Shown: piece after piece, positions 1 through 13,924 of the stretch | How the letters are laid out: the number at the start of each line of letters is the position of its first letter | How positions within the stretch are numbered: position 1 is the stretch's first letter | Origin: Rhodosporidiobolus odoratus | Taxonomy: Eukaryota; Basidiomycota; Microbotryomycetes; Sporidiobolales; Sporidiobolaceae | DNA: 64,000 nucleotides | Assembly (NCBI GenBank): GCA_034387635.1 | Contig: JAOANU010000011.1 | Coordinates: forward strand, 342,501-406,500 | Direction of reading: 5' to 3' | Notes under the pieces: model-generated | Told to the model about the DNA's origin: nothing | What the model saw: the letters and a program-made list of their open reading frames with translations, nothing else | Database searches by the model: none | Translations under genes and position numbers: made by a program

Positions 1-535
1 TCGTACTTTTGCGCTTGCAAGTACTTGTCGTTGTCGTTGTCGTTGTCGTTGTCTCTGTCTCGCTGCGGTTCTTCGTAGTCTCTCTGCAGCTTTTCGCAGC
101 TGTTCGCAGCGCTGACTATCTACTCTATGAAGTTCTACCAAGAGGCGCCTGATTTTTTCCAAAACAGCATAGCGAGGATGTCTCCCACCCTGTACGTTCA
201 GGAAAGCGTGTAGACTCCTAGCATGAAATGCTAAGTCCGCAGAGAGAGAGAGAAAGAAGGAGGACAACTACAAATTCTATTCACAAGAGGTGGAGCGAGA
301 CATGAGAACATGCGAGGGAGTCTAGGCTAGAAGAAGCGATTCGGATAGGCGGACGACGCGGTGTCGAGGGTCACAAGCAGGCGCGAGAAGAAGACGAAAA
401 AGTGCGAAAAGAGGGTGAACAACAATGAAACAAGAGAATAGGCAGGGAAGAGAAAGCTTTGTACTTTTCTTCGACTTGTTCTGATGACATAGTGGAAGAG
501 ATGCAAATCCAGTAAGAGAAGGGGGAGGGCGACGT
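1..535. other. Window start, no gene seen
   Basis: No supported reading frame was found. The stretch holds a short hexanucleotide repeat near its start and then what is probably the 3' flank of the membrane-protein gene that ends at 536 on the minus strand. Purine-rich plus strand (pyrimidine-rich transcript) is typical of 3' UTRs elsewhere in this window. Confidence 0.4.
25..53. repeat. Hexanucleotide microsatellite (TTGTCG)n
   Basis: Four full copies and one partial copy of TTGTCG in tandem, seen directly. It lies outside any recognised coding exon. Confidence 0.8.
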
Positions 536-3500
536 TCAGGCGGCTTTGCCGACGGGTGGTAGGCCTGACTGCTGGGAAGGTTGATTATTCAGAGTGAGGC
601 TGCTCCGTGTCGCGACCGGCTGTTGAAGACTCCCTTCGGTCGGAAGGTGGTCCTGCTGCGTCTGAGTCATCATGGGAGCGGCGGCGACGGGGTTGGTAAT
701 GTCGTGTTTGTGCTGCTCACGAGCCTTGATGCCGCGAACGAGGAAGATGCAAAGCTGAACGAAGTCGACGACGAGAAGAATGAAGAAGAGGATGACCAGG
801 ACAGCTTCGATGACGAGGAGAACGGCACCGATCGCGACGCTGCAAGGTGGACAAAGCGTGAGTTCACCGGCGCAAAGCCCGGCAGAAGGAGAGCTGTACG
901 CACCGAACAATCTCGTTCAAGCCAATGCTCTTGTTGAACGCGATCAAGGCCGCTGAAATAATGACACGCCAGAATTGCCAGAAGATATGGGCGGCATTCG
1001 ACGACTTGTCCTCGTAAGGCGTCCATAGGCACAGAGCCAAGAAGATGAGCGCTTCGACGACCGTGAGAGCGACGGATTGGGTCCATCCGGAGGCCTGCAT
1101 GGGGCAACCGCGTCAGTTCGAGAGGGAGTGAAGAGCGTGATGATACGTACCTTGGCGAAGGAGACGAAGCAAGCAAGAATGAACGGCATGAGCAGCAGCT
1201 CGAACAGGCCGAACCACCACCCCCGACCCTTCCACCAATTCCGCCTCTTCGCAGTCGTTCTTCGGCTTCGATTCTTGTACGCATTCCAGAAGGGCGAGTA
1301 AGGTGCCCCTCCAGCCGCGAGAAGCTCGCCAGTCGAGATATCCTCCGCTTCCCGCCGTTCGGCCTTCTTGAGAGCCTTGTCCGGTGTCGGATTGGGGGTG
1401 ATGGGCGGGTTCAAGGGCGTAGAACGGAAGGGTGAAGAGAGGTAGTTGGTCGTGGAAAGGGGACCGGCTTCTTCGGATGACGGGGGAGGGTGGTGGAAGG
1501 CACGGCGGGCAATGACGAAGAAGTGAAGAGACAGGGCGACGAAGGCGATGAGGATACAGACGATGGTGAAGACGGACAGGACGATAGGAGCATAAGACTA
1601 AACAGAAGGACAGGGTTAGCGTATGCGCCAATGTAGAAGAGAGGGAGGGCAAAAACGCACATCAGAGATTCCAAGAGTCCATTGGTAGAAGGAAAAGATG
1701 AGAAGTGGGTACCAAGCGATAATGAGCAGACGAAGGGTTCCCGCCCGCACCAAAGTCGCGAAAGGTCCGCTTCCTCGCCTTCGCAGCCCAGCCCATCCGC
1801 CCACCGCCATGGCACCCTTCTCGTCCTGCGCGTCCACCGCACCTTTGCTGACTCCCAGCCGACTCATCTGCTTGTTCTCCCTTCTTTGCTGGAAGAACCT
1901 CAACAGCGCCCAGAAAGCCCCGCCGAGGAGGATAAGGGCGATGGCGATGCAGGCGAGGAACAGGAAGTTGATAAAGACGGTAGTGAAAGCGTTGTATGGC
2001 GATATGTCAAGGTTGACGAGGGCGTGAGGGATACCATAGTCCACGCTGTTGATGACGTCGGTAGACTGAACGTCCGGCACGGCAATGGCTTGTGACGGAT
2101 TGACCGAGTCTGACGCGCGACGGGCAAGAGTAGACGGGAGGTAGGACACGCCAGAAAAAGCGCGAGAAGAAAGCGAGGATGGCGAGGAGGAGGGGCTGAT
2201 TGACCTTCCTAGCTCGGTGAAAACCGCGGAGGCTACTTCCTCTGGCCCCGGCAGACTAGCTACGCTTCTTGAGTAGACACTCTTGAGAGCCGACGTACCG
2301 CCGACTAGGTTGCTTCGTCCCGCGAGCTGGGTGAGGTTGCCACCAGTCCCGTTTCGCAGGTCGTCGATCGCGGTCTGGATGGGGTCGATCCGGATGACGC
2401 CAAGCGCCCAAGCGAAGTTGGCGGTGAAAGCTTCGTAGATGAGCGGGTACTGAAGGGAGAGGATGCCGGTGGTCGCGACGAACTGGAGAAGGGAGATGAG
2501 GAGGAAGAGGCGTTCTTTTCGGCGAGCGAGGGAGGCCCACAGTGCCGGTGAAAGAGTAGAGGCCGAGCTGGACATGGCGGAGGAGGCGAGAGACACGGAA
2601 GGGTAGATGAGGGTGCCGACGAGGAACCAGAGTAGCGAGAGAAGGACGCAGCCCAACGCAAGGCCGCCGAGTGCCCAGCTCACGGACGACCAACGAGTCG
2701 TCTTGCCATTTGACAGGTCGACTCGTAGACATGCGGCTTCCGAGTTGTCCTCCACGCGAAGAAGACGGACTGCAGGGCCCAAATGATCAGTCACACGAAA
2801 AGCGCAAACGCCTGCAAAGGGGAAGGGGATGCGCACCGTATGCTGTGGCTTCCAGATCAGGGATCCAGTACGCCACGCCCGGAAGATTCACCTTGCCGCC
2901 TAGAGAGGAGGGAAGGGGTATAGTGGCGGAGCCGACGAAGTCATATTGTGGTAAGGGACAGAGCACGCCGCCAAGGAGGTCGCAAAGGTTGATAGAGGTG
3001 TTGACCTGTACATCGTGACGGGGTTAATAGACATGTGAAAAGCCAGGAGAGGTAGAACACGTACAGCATGGATGCCGTAAGCGATAACTTCGAAGTTGAG
3101 AATCGGATCTGAAAAAGAGAAACAGGAAAGGCGAGTCAGTCTGAGGTGTCCGGTCAGGCTACAACGAGCCTCGCGCAAGGCTGGAGCTTCTACTGTGATG
3201 TGCATGACTGGCTGCGCCCCGGACTGGCACACAGCTGCCCTCCGCGCCTCCGCGCCTTTCCGCAGCGCTCCGCCGAGAGGTGCGAGCGGAAGCTGCACGC
3301 CGCTCATCCTCCCTGACCCGTCCGCCCACACCCATCAGACCCTTGACTAAGCACCTCCTACGCGACTGCCACCTGCTCCGCGCGCGAACTTGTCGATATC
3401 GCAGCCCACTGCGTCATGCAGAGAGAGTCCTTGTCCTCGCCATCCCCTCCTTCTAACAGAGCAAGAACATACCCAAATTGGCCTCGACAGATGCTGCACT

Positions 3501-3796
3501 GATATCAAAGCTGATTGAGCCGGCTACCCCAGCATCGGGCTTGTACTCGAGGAGGAATCGGTCTATCTCGATGGCTCGCGCTTCGCTGCAATAGCTTACA
3601 GCGCTTGCGTCTGCAGAACATTGGGTCAGTCATACCATCTGCTTCGGTCCAGCTATGCACAGTGATCTCTGGTGACGCTGATAGGCAGAGAAGCAGTGGT
3701 TCGGGGATTGGATCAAAACGTACAGAACTCGCGATCCGCCTTGGCTAGAGGTACGACAAGCGCAGAGAGGGCTGTAAGCCCGGTAAATGGGCGCAT
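536..3796 (-). CDS. ML-like domain / TRP-like polytopic membrane protein (Flc/Pkd2-like)
   Basis: Spliced minus-strand gene with at least seven exons. The first exon (ATG at 3796) encodes a signal peptide beginning MRPFTGLTALSALVV. The exons that follow give an ML-like lumenal region with Cys-containing blocks (AVSYCSEARAIEIDRF; LLGGVLCPLPQYDFVG). Then comes a TRP-like polytopic domain starting near SWALGGLALGCVLLSLLWF, with many hydrophobic segments, including the loop LIYEAFTANFAWALGVIRID. The tail is hydrophilic, Gln/Ser-rich and cytosolic-looking. A 66-nt intron (GTGCGT...TTGCAG) joins the last two exons. In fungi such proteins (FLC flavin/heme carriers, S. pombe Pkd2) act in ER or plasma membrane in Ca2+ homeostasis and cell-wall integrity. 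Which subfamily this is cannot be told from the sequence alone. The family call is firm. Confidence 0.85.
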
Positions 3797-4365
3797 CAAG
3801 GCAAAGAAGCAAGCAATAAGAGGTAGTCGAGCAGAGTAGGGAGGGAAAGAAGGAGCAGCGAAGGTCGGGCTCTTGTCCTCGATCACTTTCTGCAACGTCG
3901 GCCAGGACTCGAATCTTTCAAGTTCTGTGGCAATGAGCCGTGTTCTCACTCTGACTTGCAGTAATACGTGCGCTCTGCCCAGACTGGCCGCTGAGAGAAT
4001 GACACCACTTCGCTGCCTCATCCTGATTGCGATTGACGATAGATGAGGTGTAATGGTTTAGCGTGTCTCTCACCATCACCTTCGCAGCATACCTTTGAGC
4101 CAATTCCGAGCACTGGACAGATCTGGAAAGGCAGAGCTGCAACCTTAGCTCGCCACACGATGGTCTTTGCGCTTTCTCCCAAGGATACCGCCACTCTCGA
4201 TGCCATCACCCCCAAGACAACCGAAAAATCGGACTGAAGAACCTGTGTTTGCGAGAATGCTATGTGGAAGAATCCGAGACTGTACAGAGGGCGCGAGAGC
4301 AGAAGTAGGGAGAAGAATGCAACATGGTAAAAACCCCGTGGGCTGAAAATTGGCAATCCGGGAAA
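3797..4365. other. Spacer between two minus-strand genes
   Basis: This is the presumed promoter and 5' UTR of the membrane-protein gene plus the 3' flank of the carbamoyl-phosphate synthase gene. An open minus-strand frame (about 4018-4356) runs through it, but it has no recognised domain and ends without a good continuation, so it is not called a gene. Confidence 0.4.
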
Positions 4366-4389
4366 TTCTGCAGAAACACGGGAACGGAG

Positions 4390-5091
4390 TCAGTCGGGCC
4401 CCACCGGGTTGACGTCTGAGAGAGACGACGCACAGAGACCGGCTTCAAAGTCGGTGAGCTTGATGGAGGCCTTAGCCATGCCACCACTGGGGAGGGCAAC
4501 ACCGGCAGCGTTTTTCATGGTCGAGCGGCAGGACTACAAAGAGGGAACAGGTCAGCGCCGGAGAGGCTCATGTTATGGAGGGAAGGTTACTTACGGCAAG
4601 GAAGTCGGAGAACATGTGGATGGTGTCGAGGGGACCGCCGGCAGATTCGGGGTGGAATTGCACGCCCCAAACACGCTTGCCGGAGGCCTCGGTAGTCCTG
4701 CGAGCGCAACATTCGTCAGTCCTGATAACGCCGCCGCGAAGAGGACAGAGGAAGTAGCTTACTTGACACCCTCAACCGAAGCGTCGTTGGCGTTGAGGAA
4801 GAACGGCTCCCAGCCAGCGGGGAAGTTCTCGCTCAGCTCGAGAGCGTACTGGTCTTTTGACATCTCACAGGCGACGAAAGAAGCGCAGAGGGGTGTCACA
4901 AGGCAGAGTCGAAGTCAGCATGCAGAAGAAAGAGAAGAGGAAGAGAAGAACACGGACGGTTCTGGGAAGTAACGTAGACGCGGCCAGCCTTGATGTTGCC
5001 ACTCGAGGCAAGGGCAAGAACGGGCTGGTTGTGTCCGCGGTTACCGAAACGCATGCGGTACGCCTCGAGTCCAGCCGCAAGTCCGATAATC

Positions 5092-5125
<34 letters not shown>

Positions 5126-5993
5126 CCCACTCGTCGATCGTCTTGCGGAGGTTGATCGCAGCCTCCATGCAGTGCTTGGGGTCACCCGGACCGTTGGAGA
5201 GGAAGAGACCGTCGAACTGATCACGGACTTTGCTGAAGTCGTAGTTCCAGGGGAAGACGGTGACGGAAGCGCCACGGCGCGTGAGGGAGCGGAGAATGTT
5301 GGCCTTGGCGCCAAAGTCGAGGAGGGCAATCTTGACGTCGCCGTCCGGGTTGAGGGTGTAGACTTCGCGGGTCGAAACCTGGTCGACGAGGTTCTCCTTC
5401 GCAGGGTCCCAGTACTCGGCATCACTCGGGCGCGCCTCGTGGCCGTTGCCAACGGCGAGCTTGGAGAGAGTAGAGCCGTTGGTGCGAAGGAGGGTGGTGA
5501 TGGCACGGGTGTCCACGCCTGTAATGCCAGGGACACCGTGGCGATCGCACCATTCGTGGAGAGACTCGACGGCCTGGTAGTGCGAGTAGCGCTCGGCGAC
5601 GTCGGCAACGATAATGCCGGCGCACTGAATGCCGTTCGACTCGAGCATGACGGGAGGACCGTTGGGCTCGTGATTGACCGAGTCGAGGTTGCCCGGAACA
5701 CCGTAGTTTCCGACGAGCGGCGTAGTAAAGACGAGGAATTGGGAGCGGTAGGACGGGTCCGTCATCGACTCGGTGTAGGAAGTGATGGAGGTCGAGAAGA
5801 CGGATTCGCCGAAGCGAGAGATGGGGGCGCCGAAAGAACGGCCGACGAAGGACTGGCCAGTCTTGAGGTGAAGGGTGGCGGGGAGATCAGGGTTGAAAGG
5901 GTTGAGCGACTTCGTCTGCACCGTCGCGAGGGAGCGGACGAAGGACGAGCGGGTTGCGCGAGGGAGGGCAGTTGAGCGAAGGAGGGAAAGCAT
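4390..5993 (-). CDS. CPA1: Arginine-specific carbamoyl-phosphate synthase, small (glutaminase) subunit, mitochondrial
   Basis: Releases ammonia from glutamine and feeds it to the large subunit to make carbamoyl phosphate for arginine synthesis. ATG at 5993. A basic mitochondrial presequence (MLSLLRSTALPRATRSS) precedes the CPSase small-chain domain (KTGQSFVGRSFG...) and a class I glutamine amidotransferase domain. Visible catalytic residues are the nucleophile Cys in FGICMGHQIIGLAAG and the His-Glu pair in GVQFHPESAGGPLDT. At least four exons; the first is very long. The 3' end is uncertain. Reading straight through gives TGA at 4390. A possible extra intron (donor GTGCGT at 4433, acceptor near 4368) would instead make TAA across the splice junction, ending near 4366. 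No recognisable arginine attenuator peptide uORF was seen upstream. Confidence 0.93.
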
Positions 5994-6950
5994 CTTGAGT
6001 GGGAAGGGCTGGGTAAGGGTGAACCTTTAGGAGCTGGCGAGATAGAGCGAGACTGCAAGGTATTGCAGGCTGAGGGAACGGTAGAATTGATGGGTGGACG
6101 AGATAAGAGGGAAAAGATTCCGGTCAACTCTCATTCGCTTAGGCCGTATCGGAGAGATGCTCACTAGTCGTAACGAGTCTGTTGGCCTTGGTACCGCAAG
6201 TGCCTGTTCGTAGGGATGCCGCGCGAGCGAGATATCGTAGAATCAGCAGCAGTTCGAGGGCCCAGGTGATGGCGAAGGTGAGGGCACTGAGAGTTACGCA
6301 CATGCAGTTAAGGGCGGTGATGAAGGGTAAAAGGGAAGCTGAGCGAGCTGCCGGACGAGCTTGAGCAAGTTGTTTGGAAGAGGGAAGGTGATCCAAGTCC
6401 GAGAGGCGCCTTCAGGTGAGCCTGAGTCAAGCTTGAATATTCAGCAGTTGTAACCAGCCGTATCTTTGGTTACAATTGCCTCTTTGGCCTTTATCTTCTC
6501 GTCAACCGCTGCTGCTTTTTCACTGCCCATTTCGACGCTGTTCCTACAGCCTGAGATATGCCCCAGAATGCTTTATGCGCTCTATCTCAGTGCTGCTTGT
6601 CCCCCTCTTCCGCTGAATTCGTACCGTTCGTGACGTCGTTCTGGGTCCTACAGCCAAGACCCTGACTTTCTGCGTCTGGCTAGATACCCTATGGACGACA
6701 CTAGCGAAGGTGGGGCCAAGCGGCCACGATGAGGCTTGCCACCTCGCACTTTCGGATTTTCTTCGATTTTCTGTCCAAGCATCAAACCGTACATGACCGC
6801 CCAGGAGCAGCGAAGCAGATATTCATAACCCCTCTCTCGCTGACAGCAACCAAGCCTACAATGTAAACTCCCGCTCTCTCTCTCGCCATCTTTTCCTATT
6901 CAACTTCGACCCGCCGACTTCGCCTTTCCTCCCGTCCTCACGCCCTTCTT
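5994..6950. other. Upstream region of CPA1; no gene seen
   Basis: Holds the CPA1 promoter and 5' leader on the minus strand. An upstream open frame (6139-6396, minus) ends 145 nt before the CPA1 start. It has no convincing arginine-attenuator core. The rest shows no supportable gene. Confidence 0.4.
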
Positions 6951-6981
6951 CTCGTGGATGTCCTCATTCTCTCTATCTCAG

Positions 6982-8143
6982 TCCTGGTAAGGGCAGCGAC
7001 GACGAGAAGAATCGCCTCAACCCGAGTTTCATTTACCGTCCTAGATATCGTGAAGAGAGGATACACCGGAAGCTGGCTGAAGAGCAGGCTCGCAGCGGGC
7101 ATTCAGCTGCCGAGTCTTCTACGCCGTCGACTCCGCAAGGCAGAAGCGTTACTGTGACCCCCGGAGCCCCCCGTCCGCAGCGCGGTGGCAATCACCTGAA
7201 TCGCTCGGTGATCCCGACGTCACTGTACACTGTGGAAGACGCCTGTCTTGAGCATCTCAGCGTCGAGTCCACCAAGCAGCCACCACGAGGCCGACCTTGA
7301 ACAAGGTCGCTCTGGAGGAAGGATGGTTCCATGCCCCGTTCGAGCTTTCGTCCGAGATCCTCAGATCCGCCTCGAAAAGTGGATGTTCGGACAATTGCGA
7401 GGAAAAGAGTGGATTGACACCATAGAAGCCTTCTGTGAACTCATCCTGGAAGATGCGGACGAGCATACCCCTCATCAGTTACCCAAGGTTGTTCGTCATC
7501 CTCCGATGCGTGCATCCCATATCCAAGACGAGGCTGACGTTGCGTGCGCCATTCCTTCTCTTTCGTGGATTTCCTGACTGAACCTACTTGCTTTCCTGCA
7601 GTCAAGCTATGCTCCTCAACGTTCTGGTGCAAGTTTGCGAAAATCTGCGAGGCCTTTCTGCTCTGAGACCTACGCGAGCACGGTGTCCAGGTGTGTCGGG
7701 ATACCTTGATGCGGAGCGTCTCTGGCAAGGCCGCCGTCAAAGTACCATGCCGCAAGAGCTAGAGGATCGAGTATCGGAACACGAGCGCAATGTGAGTTTG
7801 CCTTTCTTCTCCTGCCGCAAAGGTCGGGCTGACCGATAAACTGCGCGACGTGCAGACTTCGCCTTCGGCTGGTCGAGCCAAGCATCCCCGCTACAGGCTC
7901 AGATGTCGCTGAACAGTCGGGAGAGCTTAGCCCAACTTTCTCCTAGGGGGACACGAGAGATATCGAGGTCAGTCCATGGACCGGTTCTTTGCAGATGTAC
8001 GGTTTTGACTCGGCTCAGTATGTCACGGACGCTCTGGAACATACAGGGTAAGGGGTATAGTCCTGGTCACCGTGTCTGCCTCGTGAGCCTTGAAGGACCT
8101 ACAGCAGCTCGTGCTCGTCGAAACGCTTGCGTTTTCCTCCTGA
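6982..8143 (+). CDS. Unresolved spliced gene candidate, unknown protein
   Basis: Several plus-strand stretches look coding but lie in different frames with plausible introns between them. One block near 6985-7300 reads SDDEKNRLNPSFIYRPRYRE and continues acidic/polar, with a Ser/Thr/Pro-rich part. A second, near 7330-7480, contains GQLRGKEWIDTIEAFCELIL. A third, near 7605-7795, contains MPQELEDRVSEHERN followed by a GTGAGT donor. A fourth, near 8002-8050, reads MYGFDSAQYVTDALEHT, and a final exon ends TLAFSS. The start codon and exact splicing could not be fixed. No domain is recognised. It could also be a decayed gene. Confidence 0.25.
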
Positions 8144-8759
8144 ACTGAGAAGGTCCGGGACGAGCGCGAACATGAATGCCGTGTTTCGTTCCTGCGGCTG
8201 GCGACTGGAGGGGATTGCGTAGGGGTTCACGCTCAGAGAGAGCCAGGCGTAGGAGGTAGCATCGCAAGGCAAGTCGCGCTGTCCCTGAAGCGAATATTCT
8301 GCCCACTCTTTTCGTCCTTCTGCCCTAGGTCTTGCACGGCTCGCACAGTGACAGGTCCTCGTCGTACACTTCTCTCGCGTCCTCCACAGACTTCCCTTAG
8401 GCTCTCGCAAATAACAGTCGGTGATAGAAATGCAAAAAGCAAGCGAAGATTCGAACTAGAGGGGTAAGCTAAGCAAGTAAACGACAAGACGACGAGTGAG
8501 CGAGCCAGAACGTGAATGAGAGGAGGAGACGATGCAAGAACGAGAGCTAGAGGAAAGGGTATGGGGACGAGACCGCGATGGGCTGGGCGAAAAAGGGCGC
8601 AGTAAGAGGAGAAGGAGGATGCAAAAGAACAACAAGCCCAGTGAGCTGAGGGGGCTAGATGAGTACGAAGCAAACGAGAAGGAAGATGCAAGTGAATGAG
8701 AGATAGAGAGGGTATCAAGAAGGAAAGAGAAAGGGGGAAGGGAAAAGTTCAAGAATCCA
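8144..8759. other. 3' flank of the NIMA-type kinase gene; no gene seen
   Basis: Open frames here are low-complexity and antisense to pyrimidine-rich sequence, with no recognisable domain. It is most simply the 3' UTR and spacer shared with the candidate gene on the left. Confidence 0.4.
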
Positions 8760-11231
<2,472 letters not shown>

Positions 11232-11860
11232 GGTATGATAAGGTATCGGCAAGGCAACAGCAGGGGCAGAACAAGAGGGTTAGCGTATCCGAGGTGCGGA
11301 GTTGAGTGACCCGTTTGAGGGTGTCGAGGGAAGGGCGATTAACGAGAGAAGAGGACTGACGCTTCTTCCATGCTGATAGCGGTACAAACAGGATGAGAAC
11401 CAATGAGCGTTTTACGCCTTGGAATGGGTAGACGAGGGGCGCCGGCCATTCTTGGTTTTGTTGGTAGATCGACACTTCGGAACGAGCGACGTTGGGAAAC
11501 TGACTGTCGATTGGACTCGGGTGTGATGTGGATTGACTGGGGGGTAATACTCGTATTCGGGTGGCACAGGCGCGTCTAGGCGAGAAGGAGCACTTTCAGC
11601 GAGATGAGGCAGAAGGAGAGAACTTCCCGACGAGCAAAGTTGCCGCCTCATCAAAGCTTCTCTTCTTCAGCTCGTACAGGCCGTGGTACTGATAGAAACG
11701 CTGTGCTTGCAAACCCACCCCTTTGCACCAAGGTAGAAACCCAAAGACCGCTTTTCCTCCCATCAGTTTTCCCTTTTCTCGCATCTACCTGACGACACCT
11801 AAGCTAAAGTCATAGCAGTCTAGTCTGCAAGGCGCACCATACATTACATGCGATGGTGAT
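11232..11860. other. Spacer between kinase and cytochrome b5 reductase genes
   Basis: Presumed promoter/5' UTR of the minus-strand kinase and 3' UTR of the reductase. Short open frames have no recognisable features. Confidence 0.4.
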
Positions 11861-13039
11861 TTAAAACCTACAGAAGAACGAGAAGTCAGTATGGCGGCAA
11901 GAGGGAAATAAGGAGTCTTGACGTACAGGAAGACCGAGTCGCCCATCTTGGACACCGTCCTCGGTGCCGGCCACTTGAGCTCGTCCAAGCTCTTCTTCAT
12001 CGCCGTCATCATCGGCGGCGGTCCACAGAGGAGCATCTTGGCATCCTCAGGGTGGAACGGCGCGAGCCTCTCCTTAATCATCTCGGTCGTGACAAAGCCA
12101 ACGCCGCCTTCCCAGCCTGACGGAGGGTTGTTGAGGACGTAGTAGATAGAGAAGCGCTCGGGGTGCGCGGCGGCGAGCTCGTCAAGTTGGGATTTGAGGA
12201 GGATGTCTTCTTCCGAGACGTTGGCGTAGATGAGGGAGAGGTGAGTCGTGTCCTTCGGGTTCTTGAGTGCCGCTCGGATGATTTGCTGCGGCAGGAAACA
12301 CGTCAGCGCGCTTCGAAGAGCGAGAACAGAACGAGGCGAGATGAGGACGAACAAGCATGGGAGTAATACCGGTTCCGCCCGCAATCATACCGATGTTCTT
12401 CGCAAAGCCAGGGCCATACCGCATCTGACCCTTCGGTCCCTTGACGTCGACGTAGTCGCCAACCTTGAGAGAAGAGAAGTGCTTCGAGATGTTGCCGGTG
12501 GGGTAGCTCTGCGAGACGAAAGAGCGTTAGTAGAGCCCGGACCAGCCGGGAAGGGCACAGAAGGATGTTCGGAAGGTTGAGCGCACCTTGATCAGGAGGT
12601 CAAAGAAGCCAACGTCGTCGTCGGACGAAGTGGGGGTGTAGGAACGCTGGATAAGTTTGCCCTCGATGGTAGCAGAGACCGACACATGCTGTCCGATAGG
12701 CAGCCCGAGGATGGTATTCTTCGGGAGTTGGAAGCGGTAGCTGGAGACGCAACAGGGTCAGCCGGACTGAGGAAAGCAGGGTCGAGACGACGCGCACAGA
12801 GCGGTGTTGGGCGAAATAACGATCTTCTCAACCAGCTGGAACTTCTGCCACTGGCTCGTGTCGAGCGCGGGTTTAGGCTCTGTAGGATCGGGCGGTCAGC
12901 TCGCCCGGTGCGTAGAGGGGGAGGGAGGGGACATACTGCTCTTGATCCCGCTGGAGAGGACAACGAGGACAAGCACAAGACCGACGGCGCCAGCAAGGGC
13001 GATCTGCTGAGTCTGATCTAATTCACTCCAGGGCGACAT
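11861..13039 (-). CDS. CBR1: NADH-cytochrome b5 reductase (ER/outer-membrane type)
   Basis: FAD enzyme passing electrons from NADH to cytochrome b5 for sterol, fatty-acid and haem-protein reactions. ATG at 13039 encodes a short N-terminus and one membrane anchor ([19 protein letters not shown]). Next come the FAD-binding motif [10 protein letters not shown] (R-x-Y-[ST] type), the FAD/NADH linker [15 protein letters not shown] and the Gly-rich nucleotide site [13 protein letters not shown]. The NADH motif LCGPPPMM follows. The last residue lies in a tiny terminal exon: a final intron splits L-F-stop, giving the usual C-terminal aromatic end (VFLF) at 11861. The hydrophobic anchor at the very N-terminus fits CBR1 better than the inner-membrane-space MCR1 form. 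Five or more exons. Confidence 0.93.
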
Positions 13040-13209
13040 GCTAGCAATTCAGACGACAGCAAGAGAAGGGAGACGAGCGAGAAGTCGAGCGATGGGTTGC
13101 AACAAGACAGATTAGCGAACAGCAACAGTCCACACCTCCGCATCCCGCTTAGACACCGCATACGCTACGCAGCAGCTTCAACGACCGGTGCCAACTCTTC
13201 CCGTGCGCC
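13040..13209. promoter_or_regulatory. Short divergent promoter, CBR1 / BET5
   Basis: Only 170 bp separate the two start codons of head-to-head genes, so both promoters must lie here or overlap the genes. No specific element is claimed. Confidence 0.6.
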
Positions 13210-13924
13210 ATGGTAGTCTACTCGTTTGTCTCTCCTCTCTCCCTCATCCCCACTTCCCCAAACTTACTCGCTCTCCTCGCAGACTCTACATCTACGACCG
13301 ACACTGCACCTGCTGCTTCTACTCGGATCTCGGCGCCAACTCGATACGCGACCCTGGCCCATCAACTTTACCCAATGTCCTCCCACCCTCCGCTTCCACC
13401 TCATCCTCCCTTCCGAGCGAGCTAGCTGAAGAACGAGGGTACAGTGTACCGGATGGCGCAATCACCAGCGGAGGCGTGACAGCGAGGGACGCCCCGGCCG
13501 ACAGGGCCGCCAAGGGAAAAGGCAGGTTGGCGTTCGATGAGGAAGCAAAACTCGTTTACGGCGTCGTCTTCTCCCTGCGGAACATGGTCAACAAGTTGTC
13601 AAGTCGGTGAGTCGCCTCTCATCGTGGCACTCGGGTTCGTGTTGACAAAGCTATGAGTACAGGGGCGACGAATCCTTCCACTCCTTCTCCACCTCCGCCT
13701 ACAAGCTCCACTACCTCCACACCCCGACATCCTTCCATTTCGTCCTCGTCACTTCTCCCATGCCCAACTCATTACGACCGCTCTTACGACAACTCTACAC
13801 CGGCCCTTTCGCAGAGCATATTGTCCGGAATCCTCTCGCTAGTTTGGATACGCAGAAAGGGGGGAAAGGGGTGGATAATCCGTCTTTCCGGGTGGCGGTG
13901 GAAAAGCTTTTGGCCGGTGTGTAA
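13210..13924 (+). CDS. BET5: TRAPP complex subunit Bet5 (TRAPPC1), longin-like
   Basis: Core subunit of TRAPP, the Rab (Ypt1) exchange factor for ER-Golgi transport. The first exon is only 17 nt (MVVYS). A GTTTGT...CGCAG intron joins it to LYIYDRHCTCCFYSDLG. After a Ser/Pro-rich insert comes KLVYGVVFSLRNMVNKLSS. A second intron precedes the last exon (YKLHYLHTPTSFHFVLVTSP; then LYTGPFAEHIVRNPL), which ends EKLLAGV. The order and motifs match the Bet5/TRAPPC1 family end to end. The insert between strands makes it longer than human TRAPPC1, as in other fungi. Confidence 0.93.

Noticed and set aside
4018..4356. Minus-strand open frame that at first looked like a small mitochondrial protein
   Set aside because: No domain, no matching splice continuation, and it sits exactly in the promoter/leader of the membrane-protein gene.
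4857..5975. Plus-strand ORF of 372 codons
   Set aside because: Exact antisense of the CPA1 glutaminase exon; highly biased third positions explain its openness.
8440..8470. GTTCGAATC-like B-box on the minus strand
   Set aside because: No A-box or acceptor stem around it.
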